From positions 1 to 64,000 of the forward strand of contig CACXMH010000002.1 of NCBI GenBank assembly GCA_902768715.1: a stretch of DNA of 64,000 nt, written 5' to 3'. The first letter of the stretch is position 1, and each line of letters opens with the position of its first letter. The position numbers and the translations under genes are program-made. The stretch comes from Fibrobacter succinogenes. GTDB taxonomy: Bacteria; Fibrobacterota; Fibrobacteria; Fibrobacterales; Fibrobacteraceae. Below, one piece after another: positions 52,165 to 60,606 of this stretch. The notes under the pieces are model-generated. The model did no database searches and was not told the DNA's origin. It saw only the letters and a program-made list of their open reading frames with translations.

Positions 52165-52653
52165 ATGGGTAATAATATGAAAAAGATAGTCGGCATTTTA
52201 GGCCTTGCGCTGTTGGGAACATGTAGCTGCATTTTAGTATCCTGCGCTGGCCAGCGTCAGGAAGTCGTCTGCGACGAAATAGAATACCGCTATAATAGCA
52301 TGTCCTATTCCCCGGACCAGCGCGTGTTTATGGAAGAAGAATTGCGGGCCTGCCGCGAAGAAGAAGCCAAAAAGAAAGGCTCGTCTGGGCAGAAGAGTAT
52401 TTACGAGAGGTATGCCTCCCAGGATTCGACGAAAGCCGTTCATACGGCCTCTGATTCTGCGGCGACTGAAGTGGCTAGGGATACGGCGGTCATGACTCCG
52501 ACCACCGAAACGCCCGCACAACCTGATTCGGCAAGTACAGCTACGCCGGAGCCTGCGCCCCAGCCGGATAGCACGGCAACAGAAAGTGCTTCTGCTCCTG
52601 CAGACGATTCCGCAACCGTAGATAGTACGGCAAGCGAGGTTTCGCAAGAATAA
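52165..52653 (+). CDS. Small lipoprotein with Pro/Ala/Ser-rich tail
   Basis: 162 residues. The signal ends with LVSCAG, cysteine near residue 28. The N-terminal mature part is charged (ELRACREEEAKKKG) and the C-terminal 80 residues are low-complexity Ala/Pro/Ser/Thr/Asp. GGGGAGG lies six bases before ATG 52165. Its stop overlaps the next start by one base (TAATG), so it is coupled to the nucleotidyltransferase gene. No family recognised. Confidence 0.65.
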   Translation: MGNNMKKIVGILGLALLGTCSCILVSCAGQRQEVVCDEIEYRYNSMSYSPDQRVFMEEELRACREEEAKKKGSSGQKSIYERYASQDSTKAVHTASDSAATEVARDTAVMTPTTETPAQPDSASTATPEPAPQPDSTATESASAPADDSATVDSTASEVSQE

Positions 52654-53942
52654 TGGTCACGGTCCGCACACTTTCGGGTGATGAATTCTCGCCCGACCTT
52701 CCGGGACGCCTGCTGAAAATTGCAGGCGATATCCGTGCTGCAGGCGGCCGCGCCTTCCTGGTGGGCGGCTGGGTCCGGGATGCCATGCTTGGCAAGAGTT
52801 GCCGTGACTACGATATCGAAGTTTACGACATGGCGCAAGACGCCCTGGTGCCGCTCCTTTCGAAGTATGGCCGCACGAACCTGGTAGGCAAGGCCTTTGG
52901 CGTGATTCATTTGGCCATGAAAGGCCTTTCGCTGGACTTTTCCTTCCCCCGCACAGAAAACAAGGTGGGCTATGGTCACCGCGGGTTCGTAGTGCACACC
53001 GACGAAAAGCTCAGCTTCAAGGAGGCGGCCCTCCGCCGGGACTTTACCATCAACGCCATGGGCATGGAACTGCCGGAGCTGACCCTTTGTGACCCCTACG
53101 GGGGTGTGGACGACCTGAAGGCCCACAGGTTAAAGCATGTGAGCGAAGCCTTTGCCGAAGATTCCCTGCGAATTTTGCGGGGTGTGCAGTTCGCTAGTCG
53201 TTTTGAACTGACGCTTGCGCCAGAGACGGCGGAACTTTGCAAGAGCCTTTCCCTGGAAGACCTTTCTAAGGAGCGGATTTACGAAGAGTTCAAGAAATGG
53301 CTCCTTAAGCCGGGCAAGCCTTCTTTGGGCTTGCGGGCATTTCTGGAAATGGACCTGCTGCGATTTTTCCCGGAGGTGAAACCCCTGGGAGCAAACTACG
53401 AAAATCTGGGACAGTTCCTGGACAACATGTCCAGAAATGCGGTCGCTGAGCCCGAGGAATCCCGGATGGCGATGGCCTTTGCTGCTCTCCTTTCGGGGAA
53501 TTCCTGTGCCGAAGACTGGGAGAAATTCCTAACGGGCATGACCAACGAGGTGAAGCTCCTGCGGAACGTTCCGAAGCTGTTGAGGTATTCGTCTGCGGCT
53601 TCTCCCGAGGGCGCGTTTCCCGAAGATTCCGAAATCCGACGGCTGTCCGTTGCGCTGGAAGGCCTGCGGGAATACTGCATTCTTGTTGCTTCTAACCCGA
53701 TGTACGGCGAACAGGCTCGCTCGGCTTTTGTGGAACGATTGAAGGCGCGGGCTATTGAACTAGGCGTTTTTGAAAACGCTCCGGAGCCTTACCTTACAGG
53801 CCGCTACCTGATGTCTCTCGGATTAAAACCAGGCAAGCAGTTTGGCGACCTGATTCGCGAAAGTTTTGAACTCCAACTAGACGGCAAACTGCAAGATGCA
53901 GAACAGGCAGAGACCTGGGCCAAGGCCAAACTAGGCCTTTAG
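52653..53942 (+). CDS. CCA-adding tRNA nucleotidyltransferase / poly(A) polymerase family
   Basis: 429 residues. The class II nucleotidyltransferase head (about 20-155) has FLVGGWVRDAMLG and the metal aspartates in RDYDIEVYD (about 52-54), then RRDFTINAMGMELP, DPYGGVDDL, and EDSLRILRGVQFASRF. The C-terminal helical part is typical. The product could add CCA to tRNA, which matters here because both tRNA genes in this window lack encoded CCA; a poly(A) polymerase role cannot be excluded. Confidence 0.87.
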   Translation: MVTVRTLSGDEFSPDLPGRLLKIAGDIRAAGGRAFLVGGWVRDAMLGKSCRDYDIEVYDMAQDALVPLLSKYGRTNLVGKAFGVIHLAMKGLSLDFSFPRTENKVGYGHRGFVVHTDEKLSFKEAALRRDFTINAMGMELPELTLCDPYGGVDDLKAHRLKHVSEAFAEDSLRILRGVQFASRFELTLAPETAELCKSLSLEDLSKERIYEEFKKWLLKPGKPSLGLRAFLEMDLLRFFPEVKPLGANYENLGQFLDNMSRNAVAEPEESRMAMAFAALLSGNSCAEDWEKFLTGMTNEVKLLRNVPKLLRYSSAASPEGAFPEDSEIRRLSVALEGLREYCILVASNPMYGEQARSAFVERLKARAIELGVFENAPEPYLTGRYLMSLGLKPGKQFGDLIRESFELQLDGKLQDAEQAETWAKAKLGL

Positions 53943-53956
53943 TAGATACCCGCCTT

Positions 53957-55312
53957 TTAATTCCCGTTCAGTTTTGCAAGCAGCTCGGAGGCCTGAGTGA
54001 CCTCGTTCAGTATTGTTAAGATAAGGGCCAAGGAAAAGAAAAATATTTGGCGCTTTTCAGACGGGATTTTTGAAACCTGATTCAAGATGATAAATACGAG
54101 AATCCAGTCGGTGACGTAGAACACCCTTTCGCCCGATGCATAGATTGTCGGGGAGAAAAACATCATGGCTTCGCAAAGGATGGCGACGGCGAAGAGGATT
54201 GTGCCTTTTGCACCAAGATGCTTGTGGATTAAAAACAGGGTGAATGCCGTTGCAGCAAACCACCAAGTCATAGCAAGGATGTTCATTGGGGTCGCTTGTG
54301 CAAGGCTAGGGAAAACTTCGGGTTTTACGGCAGGGTCGATGTAGTTGATACCCATGTCGGCAAGCGGGGTGATTCCTGCCAGCGGAAGGAGTGCTACTGC
54401 AGAAAATAGCGCAGCTGCTATGACAATCGGCTTGCTTTTGGAAACGGTGGAAAGAAGAGCCGTTATCCAGATGAGGACAAAGAAGATTTTGCCTTCGTTG
54501 GCGAAAGACGACAATAGCCATTGGGCCGAAATAAAGGCGTGCTCCCCGACGGAAAGTTCCTTGAAAGCGGGGAACCAGGTCTCTGTTTCGGCTGCGATCC
54601 TCAGGGAATTTCCGGGGGCGGTAAGGACAATGGCAAAAACGGCGAGCAAAACGGAGGACTCAACATATAGCAGAGAAGAAACAGTTTTCTTTTGAAGCTT
54701 GTTGAAGATGATTCCGCCTGCAAAGTAGGCCAACAAAAAAAATCCTATTTGTTCTATTGACGAAACAGCAAACAAGCCGAAGGGAATCGACGCAAGGATT
54801 TTTTTTGCGGAAACGGTGCCGGAAATAAAGCAGTCCAAGGTGAGGTAAATGCACAGGAGCGCGCTGACCAATGCCCAGGTGTAAAAGACGGAACCGTTGA
54901 CCCAAACGGCGGCGTGCCCGAAGGTGACTACGTCCATCAGCAGGAATCCTGCGCAGGTCAAGAGAAAGAGGCGCAGGTCGCTCCATGTGGGTTTTGCACC
55001 GACATCGCCGGGATTAATCTTCTTGAAAATCAGGAACACGAGGGTCGGGAGCATGGTGACCATGAAGGCATTCGCCACCCGCCAGAACCAGATTCCTAGA
55101 GTAAAGGTGACGTAGATGGCAGTCTCTCCACCGATGCGGCCAGTCCAGGTCAGGTAACGTTCCTTGAGGTATTCAAGAAACGACATGCTCTTGACGCAGC
55201 TGTCAAAGAAGGCGTCGTCGCCGTCGGAATAATGGATTTTGCAGAAAACAGCAAAGGCCGTAAGAAAAATAACGCCGAGCGGGATGAGCTTTTTACACTT
55301 GGCTAGGCACAT
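53957..55312 (-). CDS. Polytopic membrane protein (DUF6056-like)
   Basis: 451 residues with about ten hydrophobic helices. The N-terminal loop YSDGDDAFFDSC...YLTWTGRIGGETAIY recalls uncharacterised O-antigen or lipid-linked glycosyltransferase-like proteins of the DUF6056 type, with acidic residues in the first periplasmic loop. Nine bases separate it from the GT2 gene upstream on the same strand, so a joint role in envelope glycan synthesis is plausible but unproven. Confidence 0.55.
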   Translation of the reverse strand: MCLAKCKKLIPLGVIFLTAFAVFCKIHYSDGDDAFFDSCVKSMSFLEYLKERYLTWTGRIGGETAIYVTFTLGIWFWRVANAFMVTMLPTLVFLIFKKINPGDVGAKPTWSDLRLFLLTCAGFLLMDVVTFGHAAVWVNGSVFYTWALVSALLCIYLTLDCFISGTVSAKKILASIPFGLFAVSSIEQIGFFLLAYFAGGIIFNKLQKKTVSSLLYVESSVLLAVFAIVLTAPGNSLRIAAETETWFPAFKELSVGEHAFISAQWLLSSFANEGKIFFVLIWITALLSTVSKSKPIVIAAALFSAVALLPLAGITPLADMGINYIDPAVKPEVFPSLAQATPMNILAMTWWFAATAFTLFLIHKHLGAKGTILFAVAILCEAMMFFSPTIYASGERVFYVTDWILVFIILNQVSKIPSEKRQIFFFSLALILTILNEVTQASELLAKLNGN

Positions 55313-55321
55313 TCGCAGGCC

Positions 55322-56428
55322 CTATTTCCACTTGAACAGCCCCAGCAGCCCGAAGGGAACGGCGAACACGTTCATGGGCACCTGCATGATCTCGGTGACA
55401 GGGAGAGCTAGCAACAGCCGCTTGGAGTGGAGCTTCACGGCGGCGCAGGTGAGAAAAATCAAATCGCACAGGACTTTCACGCCCATGGGAACGGCAAACC
55501 AGGCGATAGGGAAGTCCGCGAAGGCCACCAAAAAAGGACTCACCAGAAGCCAGACCAAGAACGTGTAGATGAGAGAAAGCGCCAGCGTGTAAAGGTGGCT
55601 GTCGTACTTGGTGCCGTTGCTGCTCCAGCGTGCCCGCTGGAAGAACAGGGCCTTCAGGGAATCCACAGGGGCCGTGTCTATGAGGGCGTCGGCGCTCAGG
55701 TTGTAGCAGAACTCCACGTCCGGCTCCTTGATCATCTTGTGGATGAGCATGTCGTCGTCGCCGCTGGAAAGGTTCACCAGGTCGCCAAAACCGCCCACCT
55801 TGAAGAACAGGTCCTTCTTGTAGGCGAGGCATGCGGCGCTGGCCAGCATAGGGTGGCCCAGGCTGAATCCCGCGGCCTCAATGGAGGTGTAGGCCAGTGT
55901 CTCGAGCCTCTGGTACTGATGCACGGGGCTCCAGCCGCCGGTGTTCCGCTTTGGCCCCTGCACGATGGCGATATTCCCTTCGAACCTACCCGCCATGGAG
56001 GCAAGCCAGCGCTTGGTAGGCACGCAGTCGGCGTCCATAATCAGCAGGACTTCGCCGCGGGCTTCCTTGAAGCCAGCTTCCAGGGCCCGCTTCTTGGGGC
56101 TTTCTACCTTGGGGAGGTTCGGGTCCAGATGGATGGCGCGGAACTTGTCCCCGTGGGTCGTGACGAAATCGTCCAGGATTTTCCCCGTGGAATCGGTGGA
56201 GCGGTCATTGACGCAGATAATCTCGTACTGCCCTGCATATTCCTGGGCGGCCAGGGCGTCCAGGGTCCGCTGCAAGAATTCTTCTTCGTTTCGCATGGGG
56301 ATGACCACGGAGACGTAGGGGGTGGAGCTCCCCTTGTGCCTGTGCGTGCGGATAATTCCCACGGTAAACGTGAGAATGGCAACCGCATAAATTGCGGTGA
56401 GCACGGTCAGGACAACGACGCTCAGCAT
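55322..56428 (-). CDS. GT2 family glycosyltransferase, membrane-anchored
   Basis: 368 residues. One N-terminal helix (4-26), a GT-A domain (about 35-270) with VSVVIPMRNEEEFLQRTLDAL, the DxD-like MDADC, a GDDD motif and FFQRARWSSNG (QxxRW-like), and C-terminal helices. This places it among processive or CESA-like glycosyltransferases. First gene of a leftward pair with the polytopic protein. The sugar is unknown. Confidence 0.83.
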   Translation of the reverse strand: MLSVVVLTVLTAIYAVAILTFTVGIIRTHRHKGSSTPYVSVVIPMRNEEEFLQRTLDALAAQEYAGQYEIICVNDRSTDSTGKILDDFVTTHGDKFRAIHLDPNLPKVESPKKRALEAGFKEARGEVLLIMDADCVPTKRWLASMAGRFEGNIAIVQGPKRNTGGWSPVHQYQRLETLAYTSIEAAGFSLGHPMLASAACLAYKKDLFFKVGGFGDLVNLSSGDDDMLIHKMIKEPDVEFCYNLSADALIDTAPVDSLKALFFQRARWSSNGTKYDSHLYTLALSLIYTFLVWLLVSPFLVAFADFPIAWFAVPMGVKVLCDLIFLTCAAVKLHSKRLLLALPVTEIMQVPMNVFAVPFGLLGLFKWK

Positions 56429-56439
56429 GTGCCAAAATT

Positions 56440-56640
56440 TAGAAAAAAGCCTCGCGCCTCGAACCTCGTGCCTCGAACCTCAAGCCCCGACCTAATACTC
56501 GAAGGGAGTCCCTGAGTTATCGGCGATGTCATCCCTGGCCGTGAAGTCGAGGAAGGCACACCGTGCAACCTGCGTAACACTTCTTGAGACCCGCAGCCCT
56601 AGCCCCTAGATCCTAGCCCCTAATACCAGTCGGACTATGT
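56440..56640. repeat. A/C-rich tandem words with embedded hairpins upstream of the PorV-like gene
   Basis: GCCTCGCGCCTCGAACCTCG and CCTCGAACCTCAAGCCCC words at 56450-56490 are followed by a hairpin-rich middle and CCTAGCCCCTAGATCCTAGC words at 56600-56620. The composition matches the right arms of the heptamer-armed element. Confidence 0.5.
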
Positions 56641-56675
56641 CCTACGTTACGTCTATTTTTGTATCTTGTAGCCGT

Positions 56676-57602
56676 ATGTTCAAGAAACTCCTTACCGCAG
56701 CCCTGGCCGCAGCCTCCCTCGCTTTTGCAGGGGAGCATTGGAACGTGGACCCGGGTGGCGTGACCATGAAGTTTCTTGCGCTGCAGGTTTCGCCGCGAAC
56801 TGCCGCCATGGCGGGCGCAGGCGTTGCAGACCCCGCCAGGGCTTCTGAAGTGACTCGGAACCCGCTGGCCATGAGTGCCGTGGAATCCCCGGAGTTCGGC
56901 CTGAACCAGATTGTCTTTGACGGCATGGGTTCGGACCGTTTCATCAACGTTTATTACGGTCTTCCTTTTGCGGACAAATTCACTTTCTCGGCGGGCCTGG
57001 ATTACCTCGGTTACGACGACATCGAAGGTCGCGACGAAAACGGTCTCGAGACAGGGGAGTATGGCGCCTACGCCTGGGCCGCACAGCTTGGCCTCGGTAG
57101 CCGTAATTCCGCCTTCAACTGGGGTGTTACCGCCCGCTTTGCAAGCCAGACCATCGAAGACGAAACGGCCTACGCCATCTTGGGCGACATCGGTGGCTCC
57201 TTCAAGGTGAACCGCTACATGGCTTTCGGTGCGAGCCTCACCAACGCGGGCTATGTGACCGCCTACGACAGCGAAGACGAATACGCTCCCATGGCGCTCC
57301 AGGCGGGCATCACGGGCATGATTCCCGTGACCGAAAGGTGGCGCATCCATGTTTCCGCCGACGCCTACCGTCGCGCCGATACCGAAATCCAGGGGCTGTT
57401 CGGGGCCGAAATCGCCTATGCCGAAACCCTGATGCTTCGTCTGGGAACATCGGTCCGCAAGGACGAAAGCGACGACTACTCTACAGGGGTCGCCTGCGGC
57501 CTTGGCGTGGTATTCGGCATGATTGTCTTCGATTACGGCTACTCCCCGCGCCTCGCCCTCGATGGCGGCAACCACCACATCGCCGTGGGCCTGCGGTTTT
57601 AA
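56676..57602 (+). CDS. PorV/PorQ-like outer-membrane protein
   Basis: 308 residues. The signal peptide (LLTAALAAASLAFA) defines ATG 56676; an upstream ATG at 56637 would add a non-signal extension. The mature start FLALQVSPRTAAMAGAGVADPARASEVTRNPLAM matches the N-terminal pattern of PorV/PorQ-type barrels, followed by strands GLDYLGYDDIEGRD, FGASLTNAGYV and a terminal FDYGYSPRLALDGGNHHIAVGLRF. In type IX secretion PorV shuttles cargo with sorting domains; the gene at 50149 encodes such a cargo. Function is by analogy. Confidence 0.75.
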   Translation: MFKKLLTAALAAASLAFAGEHWNVDPGGVTMKFLALQVSPRTAAMAGAGVADPARASEVTRNPLAMSAVESPEFGLNQIVFDGMGSDRFINVYYGLPFADKFTFSAGLDYLGYDDIEGRDENGLETGEYGAYAWAAQLGLGSRNSAFNWGVTARFASQTIEDETAYAILGDIGGSFKVNRYMAFGASLTNAGYVTAYDSEDEYAPMALQAGITGMIPVTERWRIHVSADAYRRADTEIQGLFGAEIAYAETLMLRLGTSVRKDESDDYSTGVACGLGVVFGMIVFDYGYSPRLALDGGNHHIAVGLRF

Positions 57603-58552
57603 CTCGCCACTTTCACCCGTCCCTTCTGCAGCTGGTAGCACAAGCTCCCGCGGCTAATCCCCAGTTTTTTCGCCGCCTTGCACTTGTTCCCCTTGCATAA
57701 CAAAAGCGTTTCTTCGATGTCGGTGAAGGTCGGCTTCTTCTTCCGCTTTTTCAAGAAATCCGTCACGTAAATCGAACAGATATTTTTGTCGCAAAGTTTC
57801 GGTAGCGAAAACTCCTGGGTCAAGATTTCGGTAAGGGTCACGTCGTAGGGTTTCAGCACCGTATAGCGCTGCAGCACATTTTTCAGCTGGCGGACGTTCC
57901 CCGGCCAGGGGCAAGCCTTCAGCAGTTCCATCTCATCGGCCGTAAGGTCGCGCTGTTTGTTGCCGGAATCGCGACTTCTGGAATCTAGCCCGTTCACTTG
58001 GCTCCGGGCCTCCCGCCACAAGTCGTGGGCCACGTCGGCAAAATCCGGCCGTGAGCGCAGGGGCGGAATCTCCACAGGAAAAACGTTGATACGATAAAAC
58101 AAATCCGCCCGGAAATTCCCGTCGGCGATTTCCTGTTTCAAGTTCCGGTTGGTGGCGCATATCAGGCGGAAGTTCACGGGAACGCTCTGGGCGCCTCCCA
58201 CGGGCGTCACCGTTTTCTCCTGCAAAATGCGCAAAAGCTTGCTCTGGGTATCCATGGGCAGTTCCCCGATTTCGTCCAGAAAAAGCGTGCCCCCTTCTGC
58301 AGAGCGGACAAGCCCCAGCTTCTCGTCCACCGCTCCCGTAAACGCCCCCTTCACCGAACCCTCTAGGATACTCTCCGCAAGACTCTTCGGGATAGAACTG
58401 CAGTTCAGCGCCACGAAAGGCCCCTCCTTTCGCAGGCCGTGATTGTGGATAAAACGCGCGGCCACCTCTTTCCCGGCCCCCGATTCCCCCTGCAAGAGCA
58501 CCGGGATGTTGGACAACGACGCGATTTCAAGCATTTTGTGTTGGTCTTTCAT
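57599..58552 (-). CDS. Sigma-54-dependent transcriptional activator without sensory domain
   Basis: 317 residues. The AAA+ domain starts almost at residue 1: Walker A GESGAGKE (22-29), the sigma-54 contact loop GAFTGA (69-74), Walker B GGTLFLDEIGEL (87-98), and FRADLFYRINVFPVEIPPLR. A Fis-type helix-turn-helix is at the end (KAAKKLGISRGSLCYQL). No receiver, GAF or PAS domain precedes the ATPase, so control must come from another protein or from expression level. Its stop overlaps that of the PorV-like gene by four bases (convergent). Confidence 0.87.
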   Translation of the reverse strand: MKDQHKMLEIASLSNIPVLLQGESGAGKEVAARFIHNHGLRKEGPFVALNCSSIPKSLAESILEGSVKGAFTGAVDEKLGLVRSAEGGTLFLDEIGELPMDTQSKLLRILQEKTVTPVGGAQSVPVNFRLICATNRNLKQEIADGNFRADLFYRINVFPVEIPPLRSRPDFADVAHDLWREARSQVNGLDSRSRDSGNKQRDLTADEMELLKACPWPGNVRQLKNVLQRYTVLKPYDVTLTEILTQEFSLPKLCDKNICSIYVTDFLKKRKKKPTFTDIEETLLLCKGNKCKAAKKLGISRGSLCYQLQKGRVKVAS

Positions 58553-58996
58553 TATGCCCTCCGATGTAATAAACGGAGATGCGAAACTTTTTTTGAACCC
58601 GCTCCACGAATTTTTACAAAACCGCCCCCTTTTTTACAATTTGCAAACGATAGTTGCCTTTTGTGTCGGGGGAAGCCTCCCCCACCTCCCCACCACCTAA
58701 AGGTGGCCATGTACACTAAGGCCTTACCCAAAGGGCGTAACTCCACTAAGTGCTAAAGCACTAAGAGTCGTATAAAAGGCCAAGTGTCCAAAGGTCCCCT
58801 AGGTGGCTTCGCCCCCTAAAACCTCTTGTTCGTCTTGCGTTTTTTTTCTATATATGTGCCGCGCGGCGGTAAAACACCGTCGCAGACATAGACAAATAAA
58901 CCAAGTGGCTGGCCAAATGGGTAGGCTTGGGCACGACAATCGCGAGGAAAGCGGTTGCGCTCGAAGCCGAGAGGTTTGGTGGCCCGAAAGGAAAAA
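58553..58996. other. Structured leader and spacer upstream of aspartate kinase
   Basis: No gene. It holds short A-loop hairpins (CCACCTAAAGGTGG, AGTGCTAAAGCACT) near 58695-58770, a T-tract near 58843, then GC-rich stems (GCCGCGCGGC, CGGTAAAACACCG) at 58858-58885 and a pairing-rich segment at 58915-58988 ending just before AAAGGA. I could not match it to a lysine or other riboswitch consensus, but a regulatory leader is plausible. Confidence 0.45.
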
Positions 58997-60319
58997 ATGA
59001 GTCAAAGAATCGTATGTAAGTTCGGCGGCAGCTCTGTCGCCGATGCAGGCCAGTTCAAGAAGATCAAGGCCATCGTTGAATCCGACAAGAACCGCAAGGT
59101 CATCGTCGTTTCCGCCCCCGGCAAGCGCAATCCTAAGGAAACCAAGCTTACCGACCTCCTCTACAGCACCTACGACCTCGCCTCCAAGGGCCTCGACTTT
59201 TCGACCCCGTGGAACCTGATCCGTCAGCGCTACGACGAAATCTGCAACGATCTCGGCCTCGGTGACAAGCTCACCGAAGACTTGGACAGCCTCGAAGACA
59301 AGCTCAAGAACCACCCCGAATCCGTCAGCACCGACTTCTTGGTAAGCCGTGGCGAATTCCTGTGCGCACGCCTCATGGCCAAGTACCTGGGCGCAAACTT
59401 CGTGGATACCTTCCCGCTGATCACCTTCGACGACAAGTACCGCATTACGCCGAAGACCTACGAAGACATCGCGAAGACCTTGTCTGACGAAAACCAGCTT
59501 TATGTGCTGCCGGGCTTCTACGGCAGCAACCTCCGTGGCGAAGTCAAGACCTTCAGCCGTGGCGGTTCCGACATCACGGGCGCTATCCTTGCCAACGGCA
59601 TCGATGCCGCCAAGTACGAAAACTGGACCGACGTTTCGGGCATGCTCATGGCTGACCCGCGCATCGTCGAAAATCCGCTGCCGATCGAATACGTGAGCTA
59701 CCGCGAAATCCGCGAACTCGCCTACTCCGGCGCTTCTGTGCTCCACGACGAATCTATCGCTCCGTGCCGCGCGAAGAAGATTCCTATCAACATCCGCAAC
59801 ACGAACCGCCCGCAGGATCCGGGTACCATCATCGGCCCCACTCCGGAAGAAGCGAAGCTCCCGATTACGGGTGTCGCCGGCCGCAAGGGCTTCTCGATGA
59901 TCTACATCGAGAAGTCCATGATGAACAAGGAAGTCGGTTTCGGTCGCCGCGTGCTCGCCGTGCTCGAAAGCGAAGGCCTCTCCTACGAACTGTGCCCGAG
60001 CGCCATCGACTCCATGAGCATCGTGGTAGACTCCAAGGCTCTCGACGCCGTGCAGGACGTGGTTCTCGAAGACATCACGCAGCAGATGCGCCCCGACCGT
60101 ATCAAGGTGTTCCCGGGTATCGCACTCATCGCGACAGTTGGTCATGGCATGACGAACAAGATCGGTGTAGCTGCAAAGCTCTTCACGGCTCTCGCAGACA
60201 ACAAGGTCAACGTCCGCATCATCGACCAGGGTTCTTCGCAGATCAACATCATCACCGGTGTTGACGAAGCCGATACCGAGAAGGCCATCAAGGCCATCTA
60301 CGGCGCCTTCGTGAAGTGA
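58997..60319 (+). CDS. lysC: Aspartate kinase
   Basis: 440 residues. The catalytic domain (1-290) starts VCKFGGSSVADAGQ with the KFGGSS motif at 8-13, then FLVSRGEFLCARLMA, FSRGGSDITGA and the MLMADPRIV region. The C-terminal part (about 310-440) carries ACT-type folds (MIYIEKSMMNKEVGFGRRVLAVL, IATVGHGMTNKIGVAAKLFTALADNKVNVRIIDQGSSQINIITG), the usual site of amino-acid feedback inhibition. It phosphorylates aspartate in the lysine/threonine/methionine pathway. ATG 58997 has AAAGGA five bases upstream; the longer frame to 58955 would start inside the leader. Confidence 0.92.
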   Translation: MSQRIVCKFGGSSVADAGQFKKIKAIVESDKNRKVIVVSAPGKRNPKETKLTDLLYSTYDLASKGLDFSTPWNLIRQRYDEICNDLGLGDKLTEDLDSLEDKLKNHPESVSTDFLVSRGEFLCARLMAKYLGANFVDTFPLITFDDKYRITPKTYEDIAKTLSDENQLYVLPGFYGSNLRGEVKTFSRGGSDITGAILANGIDAAKYENWTDVSGMLMADPRIVENPLPIEYVSYREIRELAYSGASVLHDESIAPCRAKKIPINIRNTNRPQDPGTIIGPTPEEAKLPITGVAGRKGFSMIYIEKSMMNKEVGFGRRVLAVLESEGLSYELCPSAIDSMSIVVDSKALDAVQDVVLEDITQQMRPDRIKVFPGIALIATVGHGMTNKIGVAAKLFTALADNKVNVRIIDQGSSQINIITGVDEADTEKAIKAIYGAFVK

Positions 60320-60356
60320 CGTTCGCAATGCGAACATCATCCTCGCGTAGGATTCA
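60319..60356. repeat. REP-like palindrome pair after aspartate kinase
   Basis: GTTCGC-AAT-GCGAAC (60320-60334) is followed by a partial ATCATCCTCGCG...AGGATT, two members of the intergenic palindrome family. Confidence 0.6.
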
Positions 60357-60357
60357 A

Positions 60358-60392
60358 TAAAAAAAGGCTCGGTATAAACCGAGTCTTTTTTA
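60358..60392. terminator. Bidirectional terminator between lysC and tRNA-fMet
   Basis: AGGCTCGG-TATAAA-CCGAGTCT with A-run and T-run on the two sides can end both the kinase gene and the leftward tRNA. Confidence 0.85.
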
Positions 60393-60393
60393 G

Positions 60394-60467
<74 letters not shown>

Positions 60468-60606
60468 TCGAGGTATGCCCATATTTAGTAAATTTCGCCG
60501 TTTTTGTCAAGTTTTATGGGTGAATCCTCTGAGAAAATGGCTTTTTTACGCGAAAAAAAGAGGTTTCGCTGGCGTCACCAGATGGGAATGATTATTTTTG
60601 GGATAG

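Noticed and set aside
58600-58990. Lysine riboswitch upstream of aspartate kinase
   Set aside because: I could not find the conserved core segments in order, so only an unidentified leader is reported.
60471-60606. Antitoxin gene for the PIN protein
   Set aside because: The 136 bp upstream has no open frame with a usable start; the next gene downstream is gatB.
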